NCBI GenBank assembly: GCA_964542055.1
Contig: CAZITB010000011.1
Span: 1-34,508 of the forward strand
Reading direction: 5' to 3'
From: CAZITB01 sp964542055
Lineage (GTDB): Bacteria > Planctomycetota > Phycisphaerae > Sedimentisphaerales > CAMDDF01
Length of the DNA stretch: 34,508 nucleotides
Below, in pieces: positions 7,910 through 16,665 of the stretch. The notes below the pieces were generated by a model. That model made no database searches, was not told the origin of the DNA, and saw nothing but the letters and a program-made list of their open reading frames with translations. Numbering within the stretch: position 1 is the first letter of the stretch; every line of letters starts with the position of its first letter. The position numbers and the translations under genes were made by a program.

Positions 7910-9700
7910 ATGCGACATTTTAAAGTGACTTTCAGGCCTGACGATAAGGTTGTAGATATACATGAGGGTGCGGTTTTAGTTGAAGCTGCTAACAAGGCCG
8001 GTATTATTTTGAATACAGTTTGCGGAGGCAGAGGGACATGCGGCAAGTGTGCGGTGGAGCTGGTCGGTACGAGTGAAATTGTTTATGCGTGCAGGCACAA
8101 GGTTGACAGTGATATCGAGGTGCGGGTGCCCGATAAGTCGCGTTTTTATAAGCAGCAGATACTTGAGCATGGGATCAAACATCAGATTGAGTTGAATCCT
8201 TGCGTGATAAAAGATTTTGTAAGGCTGGAGAGTTTTGATAACGAGCCAATAAGGGAGCAGCTAAAGAAAGTCTGTAAAGATCGTGAATGTGAAATAGATA
8301 ATGAATTTATAGAGCGTATCAACAATAATCACGGGCAAGAAAGCGAATTTACTTTTGTAAGTCATATATGCGATTTTAAAAAAGAGGGCAAGAGCAAGTA
8401 TAAGGTTGCAGCGGTTGAGGTTGGCGATACATCGGGTAAGATTTACGGGGTTGCCGTTGATATCGGGACGACCACGGTTGTGGCTAAACTTGTGAATATG
8501 TTAAGCGGCGAAATCGAAGGGGTTTGTGCGGTTGATAATCCACAGGCGGCTTATGGTGCAGATGTTATTGCTAGGATCACATACGGCAGTGAAGGACAAG
8601 GTTTGAAAAAGATGCACGATTGCATAATCGATGCGGTAAATGAGCTGATAAGTCAGGTTGCAGAGAAGGCAAAATTGGATGTTGAGGATGTTTATGAAGT
8701 TTGCGTGGCATGCAATACGACGATGAATCATATATTTTTGAATTTCCCGATCAGCCAGTTGGGGCAAAAACCTTTCAAGGCTTATTCTGAGGAATCGCAT
8801 AATCTGAAAGCGTCTGAGCTGGGGATAAAAATCAATCCGGCTGGAAATGTTCATACAATGGCGAATATCGCTGGGTTTGTGGGTGCAGATACAACGGCGG
8901 TGGCGTTGGCAGTAGGGATGGACAAGACCAAAAAGATGACGCTTGTGATGGATATCGGTACAAATGGGGAATTGATACTTGGTACGCGTGAGAAGATGTA
9001 TGCGGCTAGCTGTGCGGCGGGGCCGGCTTTTGAGGGTGCAAAGATTGGTCACGGCAGCAGGGCGGTCGATGGTGCGATTCAGAGCGTTGTGATTAATGAA
9101 AATGATATCGATGTTGACGTTATCGGCGGCAAGAAAGCGAGCAGTATTTGCGGCAGCGGGTTGATAGATGCTATGGCGGTACTGGTGGAACTTGGTATCG
9201 TTGATATGACCGGGCGGTTTGTAGAGAAAGACAGGCTTGTGGGTAAATTACCGGAAAAAATAGTAGAGCGAATAGTTGAGTTGGATGGTCAGGGGGCATT
9301 CGTCCTGGCTGATAACGATGAAGATAAGGTTTATTTTACTCAGAAGGATGTGCGAGAGACGCAGCTTGCAAAGGCGGCGATGAGGGTTGGAATAGTTATC
9401 CTGCAAGAGCAGCTTGGAATAAAAGATGATCAGATCGATCAGATTTTGCTGGCGGGTGCTTTTGGAAACTATATAAAAAGAGAGAGTGCCCAGAAGATTG
9501 ATTTGATACCGAAACTTGATATAACGAAAGTTCACTTTGTTGGCAATGCAGCAAGTACGGGAGCAGTTATGGCACTTTTGAGTTGTGAGTGCAGGCAGTT
9601 GGCTAACGAACTGGCCGAAAAAATTGTGCACGTTGAATTAGCGGATTCGCCTCAGTTCGGTATGGCTTATGCCGAAAGTATGATGTTTAGCCAGGGATAA
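7910..9700 (+). CDS. Corrinoid activation protein (RACE/RamA-like; 2Fe-2S domain plus ASKHA ATPase domain)
   Basis: RACE proteins use ATP to drive reduction of inactive Co(II) corrinoid to Co(I) in corrinoid-dependent methyltransferase systems. The 596 residues open with a plant-type ferredoxin domain whose ligands are C38, C44, C47 and C61 (CGGRGTCGKC, then VYACRH). A linker region follows, then an ASKHA/DUF4445 domain with phosphate-binding signatures VAVDIGTTTVVAK near residue 182 and VMDIGTNGELILG near residue 347. SICGSGLIDAM and a C-terminal LLAGAFGNYI are also typical. No methyltransferase or corrinoid protein gene is nearby, so its client is encoded elsewhere. The gene ends four bases before the cation exchanger, which suggests coupled expression. 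Confidence 0.92.
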   Translation: MRHFKVTFRPDDKVVDIHEGAVLVEAANKAGIILNTVCGGRGTCGKCAVELVGTSEIVYACRHKVDSDIEVRVPDKSRFYKQQILEHGIKHQIELNPCVIKDFVRLESFDNEPIREQLKKVCKDRECEIDNEFIERINNNHGQESEFTFVSHICDFKKEGKSKYKVAAVEVGDTSGKIYGVAVDIGTTTVVAKLVNMLSGEIEGVCAVDNPQAAYGADVIARITYGSEGQGLKKMHDCIIDAVNELISQVAEKAKLDVEDVYEVCVACNTTMNHIFLNFPISQLGQKPFKAYSEESHNLKASELGIKINPAGNVHTMANIAGFVGADTTAVALAVGMDKTKKMTLVMDIGTNGELILGTREKMYAASCAAGPAFEGAKIGHGSRAVDGAIQSVVINENDIDVDVIGGKKASSICGSGLIDAMAVLVELGIVDMTGRFVEKDRLVGKLPEKIVERIVELDGQGAFVLADNDEDKVYFTQKDVRETQLAKAAMRVGIVILQEQLGIKDDQIDQILLAGAFGNYIKRESAQKIDLIPKLDITKVHFVGNAASTGAVMALLSCECRQLANELAEKIVHVELADSPQFGMAYAESMMFSQG

Positions 9701-9704
9701 TTGC

Positions 9705-10655
9705 ATGTTGATATTATATTTTTTACTTCTGCTTGTCAGTTTTGTCATTTTGTATAAAGGTGCTGACTGGTTGGTTGACGGTGCTTCGAAAGTGGCGGTC
9801 AATCTTGGAATTTCAAAGGTTGTGGTCGGGGTTACTATGGTTGCGTTTGGAACCAGTGCGCCGGAACTATTTGTGAACGTTATCGCTGCAGCAAGGGGTA
9901 AAACGGATTTCGCACTTTCGAACGTTTCGGGCAGTAATCTGACAAATATATGCCTGGGGTTTGGGATATGCTCGTTGATAGGTACGCTGGTGATCGAGAG
10001 GCAAAAATTTTTGATTGACTTGATTTTGTTTTTTCTTGCGCCTGGAGTTATTTTTTTCTTTGCGTTAATCGGCGGTTTTATTCCGGTATGGGCGGTTATT
10101 TTTTTGGCAGTGCCGTTTGCTGTTTATATTCATTCTTTGAAGCACAGGCTTTTTGAAACAACTGAATTGGATGAAAGCATCGTAAAGACTTCTACAGCCA
10201 AAGCACTGGGGATATTTCTGGCAGGTGTGTTTTCGCTTTATATTGCTGGGGAGCTTGTTTTGAAAAGTGCCGTAAGTATCGGCGAGGCTTTCGGTATTTC
10301 TGATTCTGTCATGGGACTTACGGTGGTCGCTATCGGCACATCAATACCGGATGTTACAGCCAGTATAATCGCTTTCAAAAGGAAAGAGAGTTTGATAGCG
10401 GTTGGGAACCTGGTTGGCAGTAACATTTTTAATATACTGTTGGTTATTTCGGCGACGCTGCTTGTTTCATTTAAAGGGTTGCCCGCGGACAAAGATATTG
10501 TTATGGACTATGGCTTGGTTCTTATCTGTTCGGGGCTTTTTGCGGCGTTTGCGATTTGGAAGCAAAAAACTAATAAACTTTTAGGAATTATTCTGATCAG
10601 CATTTTTGTAAGCTATATGACTTACCGGGTTTGGTCGAGTATGGCAGGGGCATAA
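9705..10655 (+). CDS. Sodium/calcium exchanger family membrane protein (CaCA, YrbG-like)
   Basis: The 316-residue protein has about ten hydrophobic segments with the duplicated alpha repeats of Ca2+:cation antiporters. The first repeat shows AFGTSAPELFVNV followed by VSGSNLTN, and the second shows AIGTSIPDVTASI followed by LVGSNIFNILLV. The acidic residues in GTSAPEL and GTSIPD are the cation-coordinating positions of the family. It likely exchanges Ca2+ or a similar cation against Na+ or H+ across the inner membrane. It starts four bases after the RACE gene. The link to corrinoid activation is only positional; other exchangers of this group occur alone. Confidence 0.93.
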   Translation: MLILYFLLLLVSFVILYKGADWLVDGASKVAVNLGISKVVVGVTMVAFGTSAPELFVNVIAAARGKTDFALSNVSGSNLTNICLGFGICSLIGTLVIERQKFLIDLILFFLAPGVIFFFALIGGFIPVWAVIFLAVPFAVYIHSLKHRLFETTELDESIVKTSTAKALGIFLAGVFSLYIAGELVLKSAVSIGEAFGISDSVMGLTVVAIGTSIPDVTASIIAFKRKESLIAVGNLVGSNIFNILLVISATLLVSFKGLPADKDIVMDYGLVLICSGLFAAFAIWKQKTNKLLGIILISIFVSYMTYRVWSSMAGA

Positions 10656-10658
10656 AAA

Positions 10659-10679
10659 AAGCCCCGACTTGTGGGGCTT
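10659..10679 (-). terminator. Intrinsic terminator of the fatty-acid gene cluster
   Basis: The arms aagcccc and ggggctt enclose a seven-base loop. On the minus strand the stem is followed by a run of T residues that overlaps the stop codon of the cation exchanger. It lies 19 bases after the fabF stop. There is no T run on the plus strand, so it mainly serves the minus-strand genes. Confidence 0.8.
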
Positions 10680-10697
10680 GGAATTGCGGAAAATTGA

Positions 10698-11945
10698 CTA
10701 AATTCTTCCGATGACAAGAGACGCGTTATGGCCTCCAAAACCAAGAGAATTGCTCATTGCATAATTGATCTTTTTCTCTCTTGCGGTTTTTGGTACAAAG
10801 TCGAGCTTCGGGTCGCATTCATCGGCGACATTTTCAAGATTAGCTGTAGGCGGTATAATGCCTTCGTAGATCGCTTTTGCACTTGCTATCAGTTCCACTC
10901 CGCCGCTGGCACCGAGTAGGTGTCCCAGGCAGCTTTTGGTTGAAGAGATGCAGAGGTTGTAAGCGTGGTCGCCGAAAACTGTTTTGATAGCCATTGATTC
11001 TGCAGCGTCATTTAGCTGTGTGCTTGTTCCATGTGCATTGATGTAATCGATCTTTTCTTTTTCGATACCTGCTGAAATAAGCGCTTCGCCCATAGCGGCA
11101 GCTGCGCCGGCACCATCAGGAAGCGGTGCGGTAATGTGGTGTGCATCGCCAGTTGCTCCATAGCCGAGAAATTCGGCATAGATTTTTGCTCCGCGTTTTT
11201 TGGCATGTTCGTATTCTTCAAGAATGACAATGCCTGCTCCTTCAGAAAGCAGGAATCCATCTCTGTCACGGTCGAAAGGCCTCGAAGCTACTGTTGGATC
11301 GTCATTTCGGGTACTTAAAGATTTAAGTGAACAGAATGACGCAAGTCCGATCGGTGTTACGGCTGCTTCTGAGCCGCCGGTTACCATGACATCGCTTCTT
11401 CCGGAAAGTATATTGTAGTATGCTTCTCCAACGGCATGAGTTGCGGTTGCACATGCAGTTACAATACAGAAGTTGGGGCCTTTGAGGCCGTACATCATCG
11501 AAACTACACCGCTTGCGGCATTAGCCATTAATTTAGGAACACAAAAAGCCGAAACCTTAGAAGGACCTTTTTGAAGAAGCCTTGTATGCTGATCTTCGAT
11601 TTCATGAAGACCGCCGATACCGGTTCCGATTATTACACCTGTCCTTTTGCATATCTGTTCATTGTCGAAGGTAAGACCGGCGTCTTCGATAGCTTGTGCG
11701 GCAGAGCCGACAGCAAACTGTGTGAAGCGATCCATTCTTTTTCCTTCTCTGAAATCGGCGTATTTTGAAATGTCAAAATCTTTGACTTCGCCGCCGATAT
11801 GAACGGGATATTCAGAGGTATCGAAAGATTCGATATTGGAGATACCGCTTTTACCTTCGCAAAGTGCTTTGAACATGTCATGGCCGGACTGGGCAAGTGC
11901 TGTAACCGAACCAATACCTGTGATGACAACTCTTCGTTTAGTCAT
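10698..11945 (-). CDS. fabF: Beta-ketoacyl-ACP synthase II
   Basis: FabF elongates acyl-ACP by condensation with malonyl-ACP in the cytoplasmic type II fatty-acid synthase. The 415-residue length matches. The catalytic cysteine C165 lies in TACATATHAVGEA, and the two histidines lie in NAHGTSTQLND and GHLLGASGG, giving the Cys-His-His triad of the KAS I/II group. The conserved NSLGFGGHNAS stretch is at the C terminus. It is the last gene of the cluster, 24 bases after acpP, and is followed by a terminator. Confidence 0.98.
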   Translation of the reverse strand: MTKRRVVITGIGSVTALAQSGHDMFKALCEGKSGISNIESFDTSEYPVHIGGEVKDFDISKYADFREGKRMDRFTQFAVGSAAQAIEDAGLTFDNEQICKRTGVIIGTGIGGLHEIEDQHTRLLQKGPSKVSAFCVPKLMANAASGVVSMMYGLKGPNFCIVTACATATHAVGEAYYNILSGRSDVMVTGGSEAAVTPIGLASFCSLKSLSTRNDDPTVASRPFDRDRDGFLLSEGAGIVILEEYEHAKKRGAKIYAEFLGYGATGDAHHITAPLPDGAGAAAAMGEALISAGIEKEKIDYINAHGTSTQLNDAAESMAIKTVFGDHAYNLCISSTKSCLGHLLGASGGVELIASAKAIYEGIIPPTANLENVADECDPKLDFVPKTAREKKINYAMSNSLGFGGHNASLVIGRI

Positions 11946-11969
11946 AATGCTCTTTTACTTAAGAAAAAA

Positions 11970-12221
11970 TTATTGTTCTTGAATTTTTACAATGTAGTCG
12001 ATAGCGGCGCCTACGGTTTGAATTTTTTCAGCTTCTTCGTCGGGAATGCTTGTGTCGAATTCATCTTCAAATTCCATAACCAATTCCACTGTATCAAGTG
12101 AATCTGCATTAAGGTCGTTAATGAAAGATGTTTCGCGGGTAATTTCAGCTTTGTCAACGCCCATCTGTTCGCTTACTATTTCAATTACCTTGCGTTCGAT
12201 TTCTTTTTGATCAACTGCCAT
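11970..12221 (-). CDS. acpP: Acyl carrier protein
   Basis: The 83-residue acidic helical protein carries growing acyl chains on a phosphopantetheine arm. The attachment serine is S41 in NADSLDTVELVM, the classic DSL motif. A strong GGAGG site precedes the ATG. The 139-base gap to fabG upstream is AT-rich and has TTGTAA and AATATT boxes 17 bases apart, so acpP may have an additional promoter. Such extra expression would fit its high cellular demand. Confidence 0.98.
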   Translation of the reverse strand: MAVDQKEIERKVIEIVSEQMGVDKAEITRETSFINDLNADSLDTVELVMEFEDEFDTSIPDEEAEKIQTVGAAIDYIVKIQEQ

Positions 12222-12360
12222 TTTGATACCTCCATGATATGTATCTAATTAAATGTTTACAAATTAATATTCTTAACGTTTCAACAATTTACAAAAAATT
12301 AACATTTGGGCGGTAATATAACCATATAACATACCAGTTTCAAATGTTTTTTTTAAAAAT

Positions 12361-13098
12361 TTACATAGCCATTCCGCCATCGACACAAAGTACCTGTCCT
12401 GCGATGTAACCGGCCTGGTCGCTGGCTAAAAAAGCAACCGCATTTGCTACATCGTCAGTAGTACCCATTTTTTTCATAGGAATTACCGACAAAGCGGCGT
12501 CTTTAACGGGTTGGGGAAGAACATCTGTCATTTCGGTACTAATAAATCCCGGTGCGATACAGTTTGCTGTTACGCCTTTTTTACCGGCTTCGCGAACGAT
12601 AGATTTAGACATTCCGATAAGGCCGGCTTTGCTTGCGGCGTAATTTGTCGATCCGGCTTGTCCCATAACACCAGCGACAGAGCTGATATTAATGATTCTG
12701 CCGAATTTGTTTCTTATCATTGAACGCAGGCACGCTTTGCAAGCCATGAAAGCGGCTCTGAGGTTGACATTCATGAGAATATCATAGTCGGATTCGTCCA
12801 TTTGCATCATGAGTTTGTCGCGGGTAATACCGGCGTTATTGACGAGAATGCCTACTCCGCCGTGTTCCTGGGCCAGATCTTCGATAGTAGATGTGAGAAG
12901 TTCGGTATTGGTTATGTCCACACATTTGGTTATGACGTCGTAGCCGGCGTCTTTGGCAATTTTTGCCATTTCATCGAGCTGTTCCTGGTTCAAATCCAAG
13001 CCCGCAACTGTTCTGCCTTGCTTTAGTAATGCCATTACAATGGAACGGCCTATGCCTCTTGCTGCTCCTGTAACGATTGCCAATCTTTTTTCTGACAT
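12361..13098 (-). CDS. fabG: 3-oxoacyl-ACP reductase
   Basis: FabG is the NADPH-dependent reductase of beta-ketoacyl-ACP. The 245-residue SDR protein has the cofactor motif TGAARGIGRSI at the N terminus, NNAG in NILVNNAGITRD-like context, the catalytic serine in INISSVAGVMG, and the YxxxK pair in NYAASKAGLIG. The C terminus IAGQVLCVDGGMAM matches bacterial FabG. It sits between fabD and acpP in a canonical order, which supports FabG over other SDR enzymes. Confidence 0.96.
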   Translation of the reverse strand: MSEKRLAIVTGAARGIGRSIVMALLKQGRTVAGLDLNQEQLDEMAKIAKDAGYDVITKCVDITNTELLTSTIEDLAQEHGGVGILVNNAGITRDKLMMQMDESDYDILMNVNLRAAFMACKACLRSMIRNKFGRIINISSVAGVMGQAGSTNYAASKAGLIGMSKSIVREAGKKGVTANCIAPGFISTEMTDVLPQPVKDAALSVIPMKKMGTTDDVANAVAFLASDQAGYIAGQVLCVDGGMAM

Positions 13099-13131
13099 TT
13101 GTTTCTCCTGTTTAACTGACTTTAAAACCTT

Positions 13132-14067
13132 TTATCCCATCAGAGTTTTGAAAGAATCAATATTGCTGATGTTATTTACCTTTATTTTTCTGTTTATTTT
13201 TTTCATTAAGCCTGTTAAAACTCTGCCGGGGCCGATTTCATAGAAGTTTTCGAAACCTTCATCAAGAAGTCTTTCCATGCAGTCTTGCCAGAGTATCGGC
13301 TGAACGAGCTGTTTTACAAGGCCTGAATGTATTTCATCGGTTGAATTATAGTACTGGGCATTAATATTTGCGAGAACTTTTATATTCTCGGGCATAGTAA
13401 GATCAGTCTGTTTTATGGCATTTGATAGATCATCCGCGGCGGGCTGCATCATTTGGCTGTGGAAAGCGCCGGCAACTGCAAGGGGTATGGCTTTTATCGC
13501 GTCAAATTCCGGTGCAAGCTCAACTGCACGCTGACATGCCTGGATATCACCGGTGATGACGATTTGTCCGGGACAATTGAAATTAGCGGGGACAAGCATC
13601 TGGCCTTGTGAAGCTTTGTCGCAAAGCTGCTGGACCTTTTCCTTGTCCAGGCCGAGAATACTGACCATTGAACCTTTTGAATTGTCGGCGGCTTGCTGCA
13701 TCGCCTGTCCGCGTTTTTGTACCAGCTTTAGACCGTCTTTAAAGCTCATGACTCCAGCGGCATATAGAGCCGTATATTCGCCAAGGCTAAGACCGGCTGT
13801 AACCTGGGGAACTATTTGATTTGTGGTTTCATTTGTACGAAAGACTTCGAGAATGGCTGCGGAAGTTGTGAATATGGCAGGCTGAGAAACGGTTGTGGCA
13901 TTAAGTTGTTCCTGCGGGCCTTCGAAGCATAATTTTTTAAGGTCATATCCGACAATTTTATTAGCCTGATCGAAAATATTCATGGCAGGGGGGAACTGTT
14001 GAGCGAAATCCGCTCCCATTCCAACGACTTGTGCACCCTGTCCGGGAAAAATAAATGCTGTTTTCAT
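13132..14067 (-). CDS. fabD: Malonyl-CoA:ACP transacylase
   Basis: FabD moves malonyl from CoA to ACP. The 311-residue protein begins with the typical FIFPGQGAQVVGMG. The nucleophilic serine S94 lies in GLSLGEYTAL, and the active-site histidine is in VAGAFHSQMM. A C-terminal FYEIGPGRVLTGL segment is also characteristic. It lies 25 bases downstream of fabH and 33 bases upstream of fabG. Confidence 0.97.
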   Translation of the reverse strand: MKTAFIFPGQGAQVVGMGADFAQQFPPAMNIFDQANKIVGYDLKKLCFEGPQEQLNATTVSQPAIFTTSAAILEVFRTNETTNQIVPQVTAGLSLGEYTALYAAGVMSFKDGLKLVQKRGQAMQQAADNSKGSMVSILGLDKEKVQQLCDKASQGQMLVPANFNCPGQIVITGDIQACQRAVELAPEFDAIKAIPLAVAGAFHSQMMQPAADDLSNAIKQTDLTMPENIKVLANINAQYYNSTDEIHSGLVKQLVQPILWQDCMERLLDEGFENFYEIGPGRVLTGLMKKINRKIKVNNISNIDSFKTLMG

Positions 14068-14092
14068 AGCGGGACCTGAAATTGAATTAATA

Positions 14093-15094
14093 TTAGAATT
14101 CTATTACGTTGGCGCCCCATGTAAGGCCGCCTCCGAAAGCGACAAGCAGGGCGAGATCGCCAGCTTTGAGGCGATTTTGTTTTCTGCATTCATCCAATGC
14201 GATAGGTATGGATGCGGCAGAGGTGTTACCGTAATTTTGAATATTTATAAATACGTTTTCGTCTTTGAGCTTGAGTCTTTTAGCGGAAGATTCGATTATT
14301 CTTGCATTCATCTGGTGGGGAATAACCATGTCAATATCTTCAACCTTGATGTTGCATGCACTGGCACAATCATTAACCATTTCCACAATTTTTCTGACAG
14401 CTAACTGGTAAACTTCCTGGCCGTTGATGTTCATGTATTTCATATCTTCGTCGGGCAGTGGACGGCAGACGGGATTTCTTGAGCCGTATGCTTCGCATTT
14501 TAACGCTTTCCAGCCGCTGCCGTCAGATATCATTTTGGAATATATTATGCCGCGTGTTTTATCAGTCTGGCGTTGAACGATTGCAGCTCCTGCGCCGTCT
14601 CCGAAAAGGATGCAGCTTTTGCGGTCTTTATAATTCGTTATTTTGCTCAGGGTTTCTGCGCCTATGACGAGGATGTTTTCGTATTTGCCGATTTTGATGA
14701 ACTGTTCGGCGATCGAAAGGGCGTAAACGAACCCGCTGCATGCAGCGCTTAAGTCGAATGCCCATGCGTTTTTGGCTCCGAGTGCATCCTGAACGAAACA
14801 TGCTGTTGAAGGGAATACCATTTCGGGGGTGATCGTTGCGACCATTATAAGGTCGATCTGCTCGGGTGTTATCTGCGCATCAGCGAGGGCTCTTTTGGCG
14901 GCTTCGGTCGCCAGTGTAGCCGTGGTTTCGTCCTGGGAAGATATTCTCCTGTTTTTGATGCCTGTTCTGGTTGTTATCCACTGGTCATTTGTTTCGACGA
15001 TTTTTGAAAGATCGTCATTTGAGAGAACTTTTTCCGGCAGGCAGGATCCTGTTCCTGCAATTACCGGATTATAGTTGCTGAGAAATTGGTTCAT
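14093..15094 (-). CDS. fabH: Beta-ketoacyl-ACP synthase III
   Basis: FabH starts fatty-acid synthesis by condensing an acyl-CoA primer with malonyl-ACP. The 333 residues carry the catalytic triad: C119 in DLSAACSGFVYAL, His in VIPHQMNARI, and Asn in NYGNTSAASIP. The start ATG overlaps the end of plsX by 26 bases and has a GAGG motif at good spacing inside plsX, pointing to translational coupling. The C terminus ends in the usual FGGGLTWGA segment. Confidence 0.97.
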   Translation of the reverse strand: MNQFLSNYNPVIAGTGSCLPEKVLSNDDLSKIVETNDQWITTRTGIKNRRISSQDETTATLATEAAKRALADAQITPEQIDLIMVATITPEMVFPSTACFVQDALGAKNAWAFDLSAACSGFVYALSIAEQFIKIGKYENILVIGAETLSKITNYKDRKSCILFGDGAGAAIVQRQTDKTRGIIYSKMISDGSGWKALKCEAYGSRNPVCRPLPDEDMKYMNINGQEVYQLAVRKIVEMVNDCASACNIKVEDIDMVIPHQMNARIIESSAKRLKLKDENVFINIQNYGNTSAASIPIALDECRKQNRLKAGDLALLVAFGGGLTWGANVIEF

Positions 15095-16100
15095 CGGTTG
15101 ACCTCACAGCTGATTTTGATAAATATTCTACAATATGATCGTTTACATGTTCGATATGATATCTTTTTGCGGTCATTACGGCGCTTCTGATGGTTTTGGC
15201 TTTGCTGGAACCATGGCAAATTAGTGTATTGCCGTTGACACCCAGCAGGGGAGCTCCGCCGTATTCGTGATAATCATACTTTTTGTAAATCTTTTTCATA
15301 ACGTTTCCGAAAGTCCATGCCATGACTTTGTGATTTTTGATCAACTCACTTTTAATTGATTTGAAAATAAAGCTCACAAGGGCTTCGGAAAGTTTCAAAA
15401 CTACATTGCCTACATAACCATCGGTTACAATAACATCGCATTTGCCAGAAAAAATGTCTCTTCCTTCGACATTTCCGACGAAATTTATGTTTTTGTCAGA
15501 TCGTAAGAGTTCGCGTGTTTTTTTGATGGTTTCGTTGCCTTTTGTATCTTCTTCGCCGATACTCATAAGTCCGACACGGGGATTTTTGATATCGTATGAA
15601 TGCTGCATATAAAGGCTGGACATAACCGCATACTGGTAAAGGTTAATCGGTTTGCAGTTAATGTTTGCACCTACATCGCAGATTGCTACAAGGCCGGTAA
15701 ATGTGGGAAATATTACGGCGATACCGGGGCGGTTTACCCCTGGCAGGTTCCTCATTCTCATCTGGCATGCTGCTACACATGCGCCGGTATTGCCTGCGGA
15801 TATAACGGCATCGGCCTGCTCGCCTGCCCCCATTTTGGCCATTATATTTATAGAGGAACGTTTCTTATTTCTTATAGCCTCGACAGGGGATTCATCCATG
15901 CCAATAATAGAATCAGCATGAACAATCTCTATGTTATATTTTTTCGCGGAATTGGGCGGCAGCTTTTCGCTAATCACATCCTTGGGGCCGATTAGAATAA
16001 TCTGATCATCCTGATCTAAGAGAGGTGCCGCTTCCAGTGCTCCGGCGATTATTTCGTCGGGTGCGTGGTCGCCTCCCATGGCATCAATAGCGATACGCAT
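15069..16100 (-). CDS. plsX: Phosphate acyltransferase
   Basis: PlsX makes acyl-phosphate from acyl-ACP for phospholipid synthesis. The 343-residue protein begins with the signature IAIDAMGGDHAPDEI. Further PlsX features are SAGNTGACVAA, GICDVGAN-like stretch (AICDVGANINCKP) and VTDGYVGNVVLKLSE. It begins two bases after the rpmF stop codon and overlaps fabH, matching the rpmF-plsX-fabH order of many bacteria. Confidence 0.97.
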   Translation of the reverse strand: MRIAIDAMGGDHAPDEIIAGALEAAPLLDQDDQIILIGPKDVISEKLPPNSAKKYNIEIVHADSIIGMDESPVEAIRNKKRSSINIMAKMGAGEQADAVISAGNTGACVAACQMRMRNLPGVNRPGIAVIFPTFTGLVAICDVGANINCKPINLYQYAVMSSLYMQHSYDIKNPRVGLMSIGEEDTKGNETIKKTRELLRSDKNINFVGNVEGRDIFSGKCDVIVTDGYVGNVVLKLSEALVSFIFKSIKSELIKNHKVMAWTFGNVMKKIYKKYDYHEYGGAPLLGVNGNTLICHGSSKAKTIRSAVMTAKRYHIEHVNDHIVEYLSKSAVRSTDEPISQQL

Positions 16101-16102
16101 TT

Positions 16103-16291
16103 TTATTCATTATCCTCTTGAGAAATATCCAGGGTAATTTTTGGGTTTACATATCCGCAGTTTCCGCAAGCTGCGTGGGGCAGTTTTGAAGAGCTGCATT
16201 TTTTGCAGATAGAATAGTTCACAGGCTTTAGAGCATGATGAGCAGCTCTGCTTCTGGTTCTTGCTTTACTTAATTTTTTTACTGGTAACAT
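16103..16291 (-). CDS. rpmF: Large-subunit ribosomal protein bL32
   Basis: The 62-residue basic protein has the bL32 N terminus MLPVKKLSKARTRSRAAHHAL and a zinc ribbon of two CxxC pairs (C29/C32 and C42/C45), with the typical KLPHAACGNCGYV. It leads the fatty-acid gene cluster. In many bacteria a DUF177 (YceD) gene directly precedes rpmF; here the upstream 374 bases hold no such ORF. Confidence 0.96.
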   Translation of the reverse strand: MLPVKKLSKARTRSRAAHHALKPVNYSICKKCSSSKLPHAACGNCGYVNPKITLDISQEDNE

Positions 16292-16363
16292 TTATTAACT
16301 CCAATCTTTATCTTTTGCGCTGACGTATATCAATTCGACAATTAGAAAATTACATAAAAAGGG

Positions 16364-16393
16364 ATTATAACACAACTTAATATAAGTTCACAA
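16364..16393 (-). promoter_or_regulatory. Candidate extended -10 promoter of the rpmF-plsX-fab cluster
   Basis: On the minus strand TTGTGA (16393-16388) is followed after 18 bases by a consensus TATAAT (16369-16364), immediately preceded by TGT, which makes an extended -10 element. The predicted leader before rpmF is about 65 bases. This is the best promoter match of the cluster. Confidence 0.6.
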
Positions 16394-16567
16394 CTTTTTT
16401 AAGTAAAATCCTAACTGAAAATTTCAAAAGGGAATTAAATAGTTAATTAGCACTAATTTGTCAAGTATAAAATGCTTTTTTGGAGGGTTCAGGCGTTTTT
16501 TTGGGCTTTTAAAGGCAAATTGCGGCTGTTTTTATAAAAAAATGGGTGTTTTTATTGCAAATTACGA

Positions 16568-16596
16568 TTGAATTTTGTTGCTAAATAGTATATAAA
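16568..16596 (+). promoter_or_regulatory. Candidate promoter of the 16666 gene
   Basis: TTGAAT (16568-16573) and TATAAA (16591-16596) are separated by 17 bases. The predicted start would lie about 60 bases before the TTG start codon of the membrane protein gene. Confidence 0.4.
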
Positions 16597-16665
16597 ACTA
16601 AATTCGAGCGTATTTTATGTAGTTATTGTTTACTATTTTATGTTTAAAACTGGCGAGGTGAAAAT

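Larger units (their letters stand above)
16292..16665. other. AT-rich divergent intergenic region
   Basis: No coding frame is visible in this 374-base stretch between the divergent rpmF and 16666 genes. It carries a strong candidate promoter for the minus-strand cluster and a plausible one for the plus-strand gene, described separately. The centre (about 16440-16560) is rich in T runs. No obvious riboswitch or tRNA was recognised. Confidence 0.6.

Noticed and set aside
8501..9052. 183-residue frame opposite the RACE gene
   Set aside because: It is antisense to a motif-rich gene; its His/Cys/Ile-rich composition is what reverse-complement reading of the gene gives.
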